DNA of 64,000 nucleotides. Origin: Serratia grimesii NBRC 13537. Lineage in GTDB: Bacteria > Pseudomonadota > Gammaproteobacteria > Enterobacterales > Enterobacteriaceae. Below are positions 8,894-17,966 of this stretch, one piece after another. The first letter of the stretch is position 1; each line of letters opens with the position of its first letter. A program made the position numbers and the translations under genes. The notes under the pieces were generated by a model that worked only from the letters and a program-made list of their open reading frames with translations, was not told where the DNA came from and did not search any database. Where the stretch lies: contig NZ_BCTT01000001.1 of the NCBI RefSeq assembly GCF_001590905.1, positions 62,001 through 126,000 on the forward strand, read 5' to 3'.

Positions 8894-11101
8894 ATGAATC
8901 TACCCGAAGTCCCGCTTACCCGGCGGCGTTTTATCGTCGGCGCCAGTGCGTTGGTGATCGGTGCCTATCTGCCGTCTACCGGCGCTCTGGCCCGCTCATC
9001 ATCGGCTACCGCGCCTGAAATCAATCCTCATGCAGCCAATGCTTTTGTGCAGATTGACCAAGAAGGCATTGTCACTGTGATCAGTAAACATACCGAGGTG
9101 GGTCAGGGCGTATATACCGGCATGGCAACGTTGGTCGCCGAAGAGTTGGACGCCGACTGGGCGCAGGTGCGGGTCGTTGCCGCGCCGGTTGACACCAACG
9201 TTTACAAAAATCTGTCGTTCGGTTTCCAGGGCACCGGTGGCTCCAGCTCGGTAGCTAATGCCTATGAGCAGATGCGTCGCATGGGCGCCATGGCGCGGGC
9301 GATGCTGGTTCAGGCTGCTGCACAAAGTTGGAAAACCTCGGCGCAGGAAATTACCGTGCAGGCGGGCAAGATCCGCCACGCGGCCAGTGGACGTGAAGCG
9401 GGCTTCGGTGAGTTTGCCGTGTTAGCCAGCCAACTGCCTCCCCCCGATCCCGCTACATTGACACTGAAAGATCCCGCCAATTTTACCCTGATCGGCAAGG
9501 CCAGTGGCCTGCACCGGGTGGATTCATTGGCGAAGACCAACGGTACTGCGCAATTTACTCAGGATATTCATGAGCCGGACATGCTGACGGTGACCATCAA
9601 AAAGCCGCCGCGCTTCGGTGGTAAAGTGGCCTCATTTGATGCCAGCCAGGCGTTGGCAGTGCCGGGTGTGGTTACGGTGAAACTGACCGATACCGGCGTA
9701 GCGGTGTACGCCAAAAACACTTGGGCGGCGATCCAGGGACGTGAAAAATTGCAGGTGGAATGGGACGACTCGCAAGCCGAACGCCGCAACACTGAACAGA
9801 TCTTTACTGAGTTCCGACAGGTGGCCCAGAAGACCGGCGTCGTAGCGAAAAGCCACGGCAATCCGGATGATGCTTTTGATAAAGCCGATAAGGTCATCGA
9901 AGCTGAATATACTTTCCCGTATGTTGCCCATGCGCCGATGGAGCCACTGGACGGCTACCTGTTCTGGGATGGCGAAAGCGTCAAGGCACGTTATGGCTGC
10001 CAGATCCAAACCCTCGATCATAAACAGCTGTGCGATCTGTTCCAACTGCCACCGGACAAGGTAGAAATTGAAACCATTTTGGCGGGCGGCAGTTTTGGAC
10101 GACGTATCGATTTGGGCAACCCGACGCTGGGGCCGGATCTGGCAGCGGATATGGCGGCAGCAGCCAAAGCCATTGGCCCAGGTCACGGAGTAAAGGTGGT
10201 ATGGACGCGTGAAGATGATATTCGCAATGGGTGGTATCGCCCGATGATTTTGCACCGGTTACGTGGTGCGATCCGTGGCGGTAAAGTGGTGGCCTGGAGC
10301 GATACCATCGTCGGTCATTCCTGGACGCTTAACAGCGCGATGACGGCACTGGTGGTTAATGGCCTCGACCAGATGATGGTTGAAGGCGCCAGCGAGGTGC
10401 CTTATAGCTTTGAAAGTTTCCGCTGCGACGCACATATCGTACCGGGCAAGGTGCCGACGACGTCATTGAGATCGGTCGCCAGTACTCACACTGGCCATGC
10501 GGTGGAAAGTTTTATTGATCAACTGCTACAGGAGACTGGGCAGGATCCTGTGGAAGGGCGTTTGGCGTTGATGGGGGATGCGCCGCGTGAGGCCGGCGTG
10601 TTACGGGCGGTAGCGAAAGCGGCCAACTGGCAAGGCGCGAAAGTGGTGGATGGTCGGGCGCGTGGTGTAGGTGTTGCCAAGGCATTCGATACCCGGGTGG
10701 CGCAAATAGCCGAGGTCTCTATCGGCGAAGGCGGTATTCCACGTGTACACAAGGTGTGGTGTGCGGTGGACTGCGGCGTGGCAGTGAATCCCGATGTGAT
10801 TCGTGCACAGATTGAGGGTGGTATCGGTTATGGCTTGAGCATGGCGCTGTACGGCAACATCACATTGAAAGATGGCGTGATTGAACAATCCAACTTCAAC
10901 AATTTCCGCCCACTGCGCATTGATGAAATGCCGGAAATAGAAGTGATTATTGTGCCTTCAACCGAGAAACCCACCGGCGTGGGTGAATTAGGTGTACCAA
11001 CGATTGCACCTGCGGTTGGCAATGCGTTGGCGTTGCTCGGGCGGCCCCGAACTTCGCTGAGTCTGCCTTTACATCGACCGAACCGTGACGCCAGCGTCTG
11101 A
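8894..11101 (+). CDS. Molybdopterin large subunit of a periplasmic aldehyde (isoquinoline-type) dehydrogenase
   Basis: A 735-residue protein of the IorB/AldH branch of the xanthine dehydrogenase family. A twin-arginine signal ([15 protein letters not shown]) near residue 10 predicts Tat export of the folded molybdoenzyme. Signature blocks include [27 protein letters not shown] and the catalytic glutamate in GVGELG near the C terminus. Downstream, at 14 and 11 bases, lie a 2Fe-2S subunit and a tri-haem cytochrome c. That trio matches the AldHFG aldehyde dehydrogenases of acetic acid bacteria and the isoquinoline oxidoreductase family. The substrate cannot be read from sequence. The start at 8894 has GGAG nine bases upstream. 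Control is unknown. Confidence 0.85.
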   Translation: MNLPEVPLTRRRFIVGASALVIGAYLPSTGALARSSSATAPEINPHAANAFVQIDQEGIVTVISKHTEVGQGVYTGMATLVAEELDADWAQVRVVAAPVDTNVYKNLSFGFQGTGGSSSVANAYEQMRRMGAMARAMLVQAAAQSWKTSAQEITVQAGKIRHAASGREAGFGEFAVLASQLPPPDPATLTLKDPANFTLIGKASGLHRVDSLAKTNGTAQFTQDIHEPDMLTVTIKKPPRFGGKVASFDASQALAVPGVVTVKLTDTGVAVYAKNTWAAIQGREKLQVEWDDSQAERRNTEQIFTEFRQVAQKTGVVAKSHGNPDDAFDKADKVIEAEYTFPYVAHAPMEPLDGYLFWDGESVKARYGCQIQTLDHKQLCDLFQLPPDKVEIETILAGGSFGRRIDLGNPTLGPDLAADMAAAAKAIGPGHGVKVVWTREDDIRNGWYRPMILHRLRGAIRGGKVVAWSDTIVGHSWTLNSAMTALVVNGLDQMMVEGASEVPYSFESFRCDAHIVPGKVPTTSLRSVASTHTGHAVESFIDQLLQETGQDPVEGRLALMGDAPREAGVLRAVAKAANWQGAKVVDGRARGVGVAKAFDTRVAQIAEVSIGEGGIPRVHKVWCAVDCGVAVNPDVIRAQIEGGIGYGLSMALYGNITLKDGVIEQSNFNNFRPLRIDEMPEIEVIIVPSTEKPTGVGELGVPTIAPAVGNALALLGRPRTSLSLPLHRPNRDASV

Positions 11102-11115
11102 TCAAGGAGAACAGC

Positions 11116-11574
11116 ATGATAACTTTAACCGTGAACGACCAACCGCTGACGTTTGATGGCGATCCCCATATGCCTCTGTTGTGGTTCTTGCGTGATGAAG
11201 CCGGGTTGACCGGCACCAAATTTGGTTGCGGTATTGCGATGTGCGGCGCGTGTACCGTCCATTTGGACGGCGTGCCGGTGCGTTCTTGTATGACGCCGGT
11301 CTCTGCCGCAGAAGGCAAGAAAATCACCACCATTGAAGCGATCGGCGAGACACCGACGGGCAAAGCGGTGCAGGCGGCTTGGGTCAATCTGGACGTAGTG
11401 CAGTGTGGTTACTGCCAATCCGGTCAAATTATGAGTGCCAGTGCACTGCTGGCCCAGAGCAAAAATCCGAGCGATGCAGATATTGACGCGGCGATGAGCG
11501 GTAACGTTTGCCGCTGCGCTACCTACGTGCGCATTCGCGCCGCCATCCACCAGGCCGCCAAGGCGTTGGATTAA
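11116..11574 (+). CDS. 2Fe-2S small subunit of the molybdenum dehydrogenase
   Basis: A 152-residue IorA/AldF-type protein. The ferredoxin cluster motif is CGIAMCGAC and the second cluster uses [10 protein letters not shown] and CRCATY. It has no signal peptide, so it is probably carried out by the Tat signal of its partner encoded just upstream. An AAGGAG ribosome site precedes the ATG. It transfers electrons from the molybdenum centre to the cytochrome subunit encoded 11 bases downstream. Confidence 0.9.
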   Translation: MITLTVNDQPLTFDGDPHMPLLWFLRDEAGLTGTKFGCGIAMCGACTVHLDGVPVRSCMTPVSAAEGKKITTIEAIGETPTGKAVQAAWVNLDVVQCGYCQSGQIMSASALLAQSKNPSDADIDAAMSGNVCRCATYVRIRAAIHQAAKALD

Positions 11575-11585
11575 GGGAGAAACCC

Positions 11586-12890
11586 ATGAGCAACGCCCTG
11601 AGATGGCTGTTATGGCTAATTGTCGCGGTAGTGGTGTTAGCGGGCGGTTACGCGCTCTATACCTTGTTACGCCCGGTCGGCCCCGAGCCCGTAGCACCTA
11701 TCGCCGGTGCACCTGCGGGGATAAGCGATAAATTAGCGCGTGGCGAGTATCTGGCTCGTGCCGCCGACTGTGTGGCTTGCCACACGGCGCCTGGCGGTAA
11801 ACCCTTTGCCGGTGGTTTTGCCTTTAAGCTGCCGTTCGGCACAATTTATGGCACCAACATTACCGCCGACGCAGAAACCGGTATTGGTGGCTGGAGCGAC
11901 GATCAGTTTGTGCGTGCGGTGCGTGAAGGGGTTGGGCCGCAGGGTAATCTGTATCCTGCCATGCCTTACACCTCATACACTGCCATGAGCCGCGACGATG
12001 TGTTGGCGATCAAAGCCTACCTGTTTAGCCTGCCACCGGTGAAGCAGGCTAATCCGCAAAATGGACTGTCGTTTCCGTTTAACCAACGCTGGGGCATGAA
12101 GTTCTGGAACCTGGCATTCTTCAATGAAAAACGTTTTGAACCGAACCTGAATCAGGATGAACAGTGGAACCGTGGGGCTTATCTGGCAACTGCGCTGGGG
12201 CATTGCAGTGAATGTCACACGCCACGCAACCTGGGCTTTGGTATCAATCAAAGTAAAAACCTCAGCGGTGAGGTGATCCAGGGGTGGTTTGCAGGCAATA
12301 TTACGCCGGACCCACAAACAGGTATTGGGGGCTGGAGTGAGCAGCAACTGTCGCAGTATTTGGCAACCGGTCATGCGGAAGGTCGTAGCAGTGCTTCCGG
12401 CCCGATGGCCGAAGCAGTAGAAAACAGCCTGCAGTACCTCACGCCGGAGGATAATCAGGCGCTGGTGAAATACCTGCGCAATATCGAACCTATCGCCACC
12501 GACAGTGCCAGTACGGTAAACCTACAGCCGAAAGGAGCGTCATCTTCAAGTGCGGTATTACCGGGTGGGCAAGAGGATTCGCTGGGGCGCCGCTTGTTTG
12601 CGGGAGACTGCAGTGGTTGTCATCAGTGGAACGGTACAGGCCGCCAGAGTAAATATGCGTCTTTGGTCGGCAGCACCGCAGTAAACGATCCACAGGGCCG
12701 CAGCGTAGTGCAGGCAATACTCAAAGGTACGCGTATCAGTATCGGTGAACAGCACGAATTTATGCCGGATTTTGGCGCTCAATATTCGGATGAGGAAGTG
12801 GCTGCAGTAGCCAACTACGTGGTTGGTCAGTTTGGTGAAAAACAAGGAAAGGTAACGGCCAAGCAGGTCGCGGAACAGCGTAAGCAGTAG
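11586..12890 (+). CDS. Tri-haem cytochrome c subunit of the molybdenum dehydrogenase
   Basis: A 434-residue protein with an N-terminal membrane anchor (about residues 5-25, WLLWLIVAVVVLAGGYALY) and three haem motifs, CVACH, CSECH and CSGCH. Each sits in a cytochrome c domain with a downstream PAMPY-type methionine ligand region. The family (AdhB/AldG-like) passes electrons from periplasmic dehydrogenases to ubiquinone. It completes the three-gene operon. The ATG at 11586 has AAGGGAG upstream; an in-frame start further upstream overlaps the previous gene and is unlikely. Confidence 0.9.
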   Translation: MSNALRWLLWLIVAVVVLAGGYALYTLLRPVGPEPVAPIAGAPAGISDKLARGEYLARAADCVACHTAPGGKPFAGGFAFKLPFGTIYGTNITADAETGIGGWSDDQFVRAVREGVGPQGNLYPAMPYTSYTAMSRDDVLAIKAYLFSLPPVKQANPQNGLSFPFNQRWGMKFWNLAFFNEKRFEPNLNQDEQWNRGAYLATALGHCSECHTPRNLGFGINQSKNLSGEVIQGWFAGNITPDPQTGIGGWSEQQLSQYLATGHAEGRSSASGPMAEAVENSLQYLTPEDNQALVKYLRNIEPIATDSASTVNLQPKGASSSSAVLPGGQEDSLGRRLFAGDCSGCHQWNGTGRQSKYASLVGSTAVNDPQGRSVVQAILKGTRISIGEQHEFMPDFGAQYSDEEVAAVANYVVGQFGEKQGKVTAKQVAEQRKQ

Positions 12891-12896
12891 CCGTTG

Positions 12897-12920
12897 GCGA
12901 GGGGGATTGCTCCCCCTCGC
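12897..12920. terminator. Bidirectional hairpin between convergent genes
   Basis: GCGAGGGGGA and TCCCCCTCGC are perfect ten-base arms around a TTGC loop. It lies between the stop of the cytochrome gene and the stop of the convergent oxalate decarboxylase-like gene. There is no strong T-tract, but the position and strength suggest termination in both directions. Confidence 0.6.
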
Positions 12921-12926
12921 TATCCA

Positions 12927-14096
12927 TCAACGCCTGTGTCGGGACATCACCAGTTTATCCTTGGGGCGATCTTGCCAGTCGGCAATCTGATTATTGAAGT
13001 TATCTGCCAGAAGATAGGCCGGGGTTTTTGCCAGCCAGTCAGACAGCGAAATATCCTGGTAAATACCGTTATCCAATACAATTAACACCTTTAGATCCTC
13101 ATCACCCATATTCTCAATGTAATGGCCAAAACCTTGCGGGACATAACCAACGTCGGTAGGTGCGTATTCTGCGGTCTGCGCGTGGCCGTGTGAGCTAAAT
13201 ACAGTCATGCGACCCTTTCCGGAAATATAGTATTGCCACTCATTGGCATTGGGGTGCCAATGTAATTCTCGCACGGCTCCGGGCTTGACGATTTCTATAA
13301 TGCCGGTCATGGTGGTTGAGATTGGGAATTCTTTTGACGATACTAAATGAACGCTGCCTGCATCATTTTCAAAAAAAGGTTTTTGTTTCATTAATTCATA
13401 ACGATGAGCCAACGGAGCATTATTCAAACCGCCGTCGTTGGCGGGCAGAGGGAGAGCCGGGGGGATGGAACCGCCGACAATATAGGCCTCACCCTGTTTT
13501 GCTTTGGAAAATACCGATGCCGGCATATTGACGCTTTTTTCCAACACTTCTTTGGGCATGTGCGCTACCCAATCGGTAATGCTGAAAGTACCGAATTCGG
13601 AAAAATGGCCGTTATCAAAGGTCAAGACAAAGTGCGCGCCGTCTGCCAGCGCCTGGATCGAATGTCCGTAGCCTTTGGGGAAATACCAGACGTCACCTGC
13701 GCCGAAATCCGCCACTTCGCACTTTCCTTCCGGGTCGATGATGGTGATGCGCGCATGGCCTTCCAGCATAAATGCCCACTCGGCGGCAATGGCGTGCCAG
13801 TGCAGTTCACGTACACCGCCTGGTTCCAGTGTCATATCAACCCCGGCAACACCTTCAGAAATCGGGAACTGTTCGACGGTAGCCTCTCTGGCCCAACCGT
13901 TGGGCAGGCTGCGCTTTTTACTGTTGGCAAAGACATACTTATAAACGTTTTGCGCATCGGCTGTGGGTTGGAAAGTACTGGGTGGGACAATATTACGATG
14001 TTCGTCGGCGCTGGTAGATTTAATCATACCACCCATGACGCTGGCTGCCGCTGCGCTGAGCGCAGAGGCTTTTAATATATCACGACGCGATAGCAT
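12927..14096 (-). CDS. oxdC: Tat-exported bicupin, oxalate decarboxylase family
   Basis: A 389-residue protein with two cupin domains. Each has the Mn-binding pattern: ELHWHAIAAEW with a later GHSIQ in the first, ELHWHPNANEW with GHYIEN in the second. OxdC splits oxalate to formate and CO2. The N terminus (LSRRDILKASALSAAAASVMGG) is a twin-arginine signal, so the enzyme should act in the periplasm. The lid loop that reads SENST in Bacillus OxdC reads SEFGT here: the catalytic glutamate is kept but its neighbours differ. That could alter the decarboxylase/oxidase balance. It is transcribed alone, convergent with the aldehyde dehydrogenase operon. Confidence 0.85.
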   Translation of the reverse strand: MLSRRDILKASALSAAAASVMGGMIKSTSADEHRNIVPPSTFQPTADAQNVYKYVFANSKKRSLPNGWAREATVEQFPISEGVAGVDMTLEPGGVRELHWHAIAAEWAFMLEGHARITIIDPEGKCEVADFGAGDVWYFPKGYGHSIQALADGAHFVLTFDNGHFSEFGTFSITDWVAHMPKEVLEKSVNMPASVFSKAKQGEAYIVGGSIPPALPLPANDGGLNNAPLAHRYELMKQKPFFENDAGSVHLVSSKEFPISTTMTGIIEIVKPGAVRELHWHPNANEWQYYISGKGRMTVFSSHGHAQTAEYAPTDVGYVPQGFGHYIENMGDEDLKVLIVLDNGIYQDISLSDWLAKTPAYLLADNFNNQIADWQDRPKDKLVMSRHRR

Positions 14097-14466
14097 ATAA
14101 CTTTCTCCAATATAGACTGCCTGCCAAAATACCGGCTTGGTTTATCTGTTTCTTATTGTCTACCAGTGTTAATTGCTGAATTTAAAATGTTCGGTGACGG
14201 TTAAATCATAGTGGGTTAAGCTGCGTTCGCAGCGAATAATTTATTTGTTTATGTTACCAATTGAGTGTGGTTGTAATTATTGATTTTGTTTTTAAATAAT
14301 AATCTATCGTTATCAATTTAATTGCATTTTTATTAAATAAATCATAAACGGAATTAACCCATTAGGCCGAGATTTTTATTGTTGGTGTTATTTTAATCGG
14401 TTAATTCAACCTCGATATGTTCACGTGGGGCGTGGCGAACAACATTGCAGTGCATTTCCGAAAATT
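14097..14466. other. AT-rich divergent intergenic region
   Basis: This 370-base stretch separates the oxdC-like gene from the bgl control elements. It is clearly more AT-rich than its neighbours. A weak inverted repeat TGTTC...GAACA (14418-14441) is present. I see no ORF or RNA gene. AT-rich DNA next to bgl operons is often an H-NS target in E. coli, so silencing here is possible but not shown. Confidence 0.4.
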
Positions 14467-14482
14467 AGTGATGTCAATCACA
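14467..14482. promoter_or_regulatory. CRP site of the bgl operon
   Basis: AGTGATGTCAATCACA differs from the TGTGA-N6-TCACA core at one base. Its centre is about 61 bases upstream of the start point predicted from the promoter at 14500-14529, the usual class I activation distance. CRP control of bgl-type operons is established in E. coli. Confidence 0.7.
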
Positions 14483-14499
14483 AAGCTTAACGCAGGCTA

Positions 14500-14529
14500 T
14501 TGCCGAAAAATCACAACTATGACGATACT
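14500..14529 (+). promoter_or_regulatory. Predicted sigma-70 promoter of the bgl operon
   Basis: TTGCCG (14500-14505) and GATACT (14524-14529) are separated by 18 bases, each matching four of six consensus bases. Start would be near 14536, giving a leader of about 140 bases that contains the RAT and terminator. Confidence 0.5.
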
Positions 14530-14568
14530 TTCGCCGCGATCTTAGCGATCGTCAGACATTTTTATTAC

Positions 14569-14597
14569 GGCGTGTTACTGCTCAGGCAGGCAAGACC
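14569..14597 (+). promoter_or_regulatory. RAT: BglG-binding antiterminator RNA element
   Basis: The segment contains GTGTTACTGCTCAGGCAGGC followed by AAGACC, closely matching the ribonucleic antiterminator of E. coli bgl. Its 3' end shares AAGACC with the first arm of the terminator at 14592-14656. When dimeric BglG binds, the RAT hairpin forms and the terminator cannot. The cognate bglG is the third gene of this operon. Confidence 0.88.
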
Positions 14598-14656
14598 AAA
14601 ATAGGAATGCACCTCTCATTGCGATGAGGCGCATTTTGATTTTGGTCTTTTTTTTT
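14592..14656 (+). terminator. Leader terminator controlled by antitermination
   Basis: AAGACCAAAAT (14592-14602) pairs perfectly with ATTTTGGTCTT (14639-14649), enclosing a second small hairpin (CCTCTCATTGCGATGAGG), and is followed by a run of T. It is a textbook intrinsic terminator, overlapping the RAT by six bases. Confidence 0.9.
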
Positions 14657-14678
14657 GCTTTTTTACCGGGGAAACATG

Positions 14679-16544
14679 ATGGATTACAAACAGCTGGGGT
14701 TAGAAATACTGGCGCGGGTCGGTGGCAAGGGTAATGTCAGCAAACTGACACACTGTGCCACCCGTCTGCGTATGGAATTTAATGATGACAGCAAGGTGAA
14801 GGCGAAGGCTATTGAGGCATTGCCGGGGGTGATCAGCGTGGTAGAACGCGGTGGCCAGTTCCAGATCGTGATCGGCAACAACGTGCAACAAACCTTCCGC
14901 ACGCTACAAAAAGAAATTGGCAATCTCAGTGGCCGTCAAAGCGAAAAGACATCTCAGGCACGAGGTGGGGTCATTTCGCAGATTATCAGCGTGATATCTA
15001 CTACGTTCACTCCCGTGATCCCGGCGATTACCGGGGCGGGGATGATAAAAGCGCTGCTGGCGATCCTCAAGCTGACGGGGGTGATAGATGCTGCCAGCCC
15101 GACCTATCATCTGCTAGACACCATAGCCGATGCGGCCTTTTTCTTCCTGCCGGTGCTGCTGGCTTATGGGGCGGCGATCAAATTCGAGTGCAACCCGATC
15201 TTGGCAATGACCATCGCCGGGGTGTTGCTGCACCCCAATCTGGCACAAATGCTGGCGGCAGGCACGGCGATTGATTTTATCGGCGTTCCTGTGCGTTTGG
15301 CAGATTACGCAGGCTCAGTGCTGCCGATTATTTTCACCGTATGGCTGATGTCTTATATCGAGCGCTTTGCCGAGAAAGTCTCACCGACGATGATCAAGTT
15401 TTTCACCAAGCCAATGATTATCTTATTGGTCACCGCACCGCTGGCGTTAGTGGTGGTGGGGCCGTTTGGCATTTTCCTTAATGACCTGGTTGCGGCTGGT
15501 GCGGCAATCGTTGACGGTAAAGCCAGTTGGTTGATTCCGATGCTGATGGGGGGATTACAGCCTTTCTTGGTGATCACCGGCACCGCCTGGGCCATGACGC
15601 CGATCGCCACTGGTCAGTTGAGTAAGAACGGTTTTGAAATGATCAATGGACCTGGCATGTTGGCATCTAACATTGCACAGGGCGCGGCAACTTTGTGTGT
15701 GGCTTTTCGGACTAAAAATAAAAACCTGCGCCAACTGGCGTCTTCTGCCGGTTTCACCGCGCTGTTGGGCATCACCGAGCCTTCGTTGTATGGCGTTACG
15801 CTCAAGCTGCGCAAGCCACTGATTGCGGCGATGATCGGCGGGGGCTGTGCAGGCATCTATGCCGGTTTGAGCGGGCTGGTTCGCTATGCCTTTGTCTCCC
15901 CTGGGCTTGCTGCACTCCCTGCGTTCATTGGCGAAAACCCGATGAATATCGTCCATGCATTGATTACCTGCGCCATCGCTATTGTGGTGACCTTTGCACT
16001 GACCTGGATACTGGGTTTTGAGGATCCGGTCGATGAGCAAGACGTTAAGACAGCAGAGCCACTCATTGACGGAGAACAGCAGATTTTCAGCCCAATGTCT
16101 GGTCAACTTGTGGCGTTGGATCAGGTGAATGACGATGTTTTCTCTCAGGGATTATTGGGCCAGGGTGTCGCTATACGGCCGCAAGAAGGGGTGCTACGCG
16201 CACCGCTTGACGGCGAGGTCGTGACCTTCCTGCCGTCGAAACATGCGGTCGGGATCAAGGGTGACAACGGCGTCGAACTGCTGGTGCACATCGGCATTGA
16301 TACCGTCAATCTGGCCGGTCAGCATTTTAGTTCTACCTTGCAGATTGGCGATCGGGTCAGGGTCGGGGACGAATTGGTGTGTTTCGATCTGACGGCCATC
16401 ACCGAGCTGGGGTATGACGTAACCACGCCGGTATTGGTGGTCAACAGTGAGGCATTTCCACAATTGAGTTGCCGACTGCCTGGTTCTGTGGGCTTTGGCG
16501 AGCAGATTATCACTCTCAACAATGCGAAACAGGGGCAAGCATGA
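14679..16544 (+). CDS. bglF: Beta-glucoside PTS permease EIIBCA
   Basis: A 621-residue PTS enzyme II in the order B-C-A. The EIIB phosphocysteine is Cys26 in LTHCATRLRM. The EIIC membrane domain spans roughly residues 105-460 with the GITEPSLYG motif. The EIIA domain carries the phosphohistidine in ELLVHIGIDTVNL near residue 537. It imports and phosphorylates aryl-beta-glucosides such as arbutin or salicin, and should also phosphorylate BglG to control it. Tandem ATGs at 14676 and 14679 are both possible; the second is 7 bases from GGGG. Its stop overlaps the next gene by four bases (ATGA). Confidence 0.93.
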   Translation: MDYKQLGLEILARVGGKGNVSKLTHCATRLRMEFNDDSKVKAKAIEALPGVISVVERGGQFQIVIGNNVQQTFRTLQKEIGNLSGRQSEKTSQARGGVISQIISVISTTFTPVIPAITGAGMIKALLAILKLTGVIDAASPTYHLLDTIADAAFFFLPVLLAYGAAIKFECNPILAMTIAGVLLHPNLAQMLAAGTAIDFIGVPVRLADYAGSVLPIIFTVWLMSYIERFAEKVSPTMIKFFTKPMIILLVTAPLALVVVGPFGIFLNDLVAAGAAIVDGKASWLIPMLMGGLQPFLVITGTAWAMTPIATGQLSKNGFEMINGPGMLASNIAQGAATLCVAFRTKNKNLRQLASSAGFTALLGITEPSLYGVTLKLRKPLIAAMIGGGCAGIYAGLSGLVRYAFVSPGLAALPAFIGENPMNIVHALITCAIAIVVTFALTWILGFEDPVDEQDVKTAEPLIDGEQQIFSPMSGQLVALDQVNDDVFSQGLLGQGVAIRPQEGVLRAPLDGEVVTFLPSKHAVGIKGDNGVELLVHIGIDTVNLAGQHFSSTLQIGDRVRVGDELVCFDLTAITELGYDVTTPVLVVNSEAFPQLSCRLPGSVGFGEQIITLNNAKQGQA

Positions 16545-17953
16545 TTTATCAACGACTGAATGATTTCCCTGCAAATTTTCTGTGGGGGGCTTCCACTTCT
16601 GCCTATCAGGTGGAGGGCGCCTGGGACGAAGATGGTAAAAGCCCATCGATCGTGGACATGCTCGATCATCCGAAAGAGACCGCTGATTTTAAGGTCGCCA
16701 GCGATCACTACCACCGATTTCGCGAGGACGTTAAGTTATTTGCCGAACTCGGGTTAAAGGCCTACCGTTTTTCGATCGCCTGGTCGCGGGTATTGCCTAA
16801 TGGCACGGGTGAGATCAACGCTGTCGGGCTGGATTTTTACCGTCAATTGATTGATGAGCTTTTGAGTCAGGGTATAGAACCTGTAGTGACGCTGTATCAC
16901 TTTGATTTGCCTTATATACTGGAACGACAGGGCGGCTGGTCTCATCGCGCCACCATCGACGCCTTTGTCGAGTATGCCGGGGTATTGTTCGATGCCTTTG
17001 GCGATCGGGTGAAGTATTGGCTGACTATCAATGAGCAGAACACCATGATCTTGCACCCGGGCGCCATTGGCATGCCTAAAGGGGGCGAGTTGCCGTCCAA
17101 ACGGGCGTTGTATCAGCAAAGCCACCATATGCTGGTGGCCCAGGCCCGCGTGATGACGTTATGTCACCAGCGCTGCCCGGGCGCTAAAATCGGCCCGGCG
17201 ATTAACACCACTTCCATGTATCAGGAAACCTGTAACCCGCTTGACGCTATCGCTGCCCACAACTGGGAGACACTTCGTTGCTGGAGTTTCCTCGACGTGG
17301 CGGTACATGGTCGTTATAACCCGCTAGCCTGGCGTTATTTGCTGGATCGTGAACTGGCTCCGCAGATGGATCCGGGCGATGCGGCGCTGTTGCTGCAGGG
17401 CAAACCGGACTATGTAGCGATAAACTACTATTCTACCGCCACCATTGCCGCCAGCCGCGGCGACGCCTCCGACATCAGCGCACGTGCAGGCGATCAGCAA
17501 ATCATGCTGGGAGAACCGGGAGTTTACCGTGCAGCGGAGAATCCGTTTGTTGGTAAAACCCGCTACGGCTGGGTGATCGACCCAGTTGGGCTGCGGTTAA
17601 CCTTACGCAAAACCGCTGAACGTTATCATTTGCCAATATTAATTACTGAAAACGGCATCGGTGCCCCGGATGAATTACAGGCCGATGGTACAATTAACGA
17701 TAATTATCGCATTGAGTTTATGCGTCAGCATGTCGAACAGATGCAGTTGGCGATCAATGACGGGGTAGAACTGATCGGCTATTGCCCGTGGGCGGCGATA
17801 GACGTGGTCAGCACTCATCAGGGCTATGCCAAGCGTTACGGGTTTATCTATGTCAACCGGGGTGAGCAGGATCTGAAAGATCTGCGGAGAATTAAAAAGC
17901 GCAGTTTTGACTGGTATCAACGGCTGATTGCCTCCGGTGGCCGGCAACGCTAA
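16541..17953 (+). CDS. bglB: 6-phospho-beta-glucosidase, GH1
   Basis: A 470-residue GH1 enzyme. The N-terminal FLWGASTSAYQVEGAW signature, the acid/base glutamate in TINEQN and the nucleophile glutamate in LITENGIG are all present. It hydrolyses the phosphorylated beta-glucoside delivered by BglF into glucose 6-phosphate and aglycone. The ATG overlaps the bglF stop, so translation is coupled. Length is normal for the family. Confidence 0.92.
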   Translation: MIYQRLNDFPANFLWGASTSAYQVEGAWDEDGKSPSIVDMLDHPKETADFKVASDHYHRFREDVKLFAELGLKAYRFSIAWSRVLPNGTGEINAVGLDFYRQLIDELLSQGIEPVVTLYHFDLPYILERQGGWSHRATIDAFVEYAGVLFDAFGDRVKYWLTINEQNTMILHPGAIGMPKGGELPSKRALYQQSHHMLVAQARVMTLCHQRCPGAKIGPAINTTSMYQETCNPLDAIAAHNWETLRCWSFLDVAVHGRYNPLAWRYLLDRELAPQMDPGDAALLLQGKPDYVAINYYSTATIAASRGDASDISARAGDQQIMLGEPGVYRAAENPFVGKTRYGWVIDPVGLRLTLRKTAERYHLPILITENGIGAPDELQADGTINDNYRIEFMRQHVEQMQLAINDGVELIGYCPWAAIDVVSTHQGYAKRYGFIYVNRGEQDLKDLRRIKKRSFDWYQRLIASGGRQR

Positions 17954-17966
17954 AAAATAAAGGGTG

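Noticed and set aside
11000-11101. Possible frameshift at the C terminus of the molybdenum large subunit
   Set aside because: The end still reads through APAVGNAL and a basic LPLHR tail as in the family; no better frame was found.
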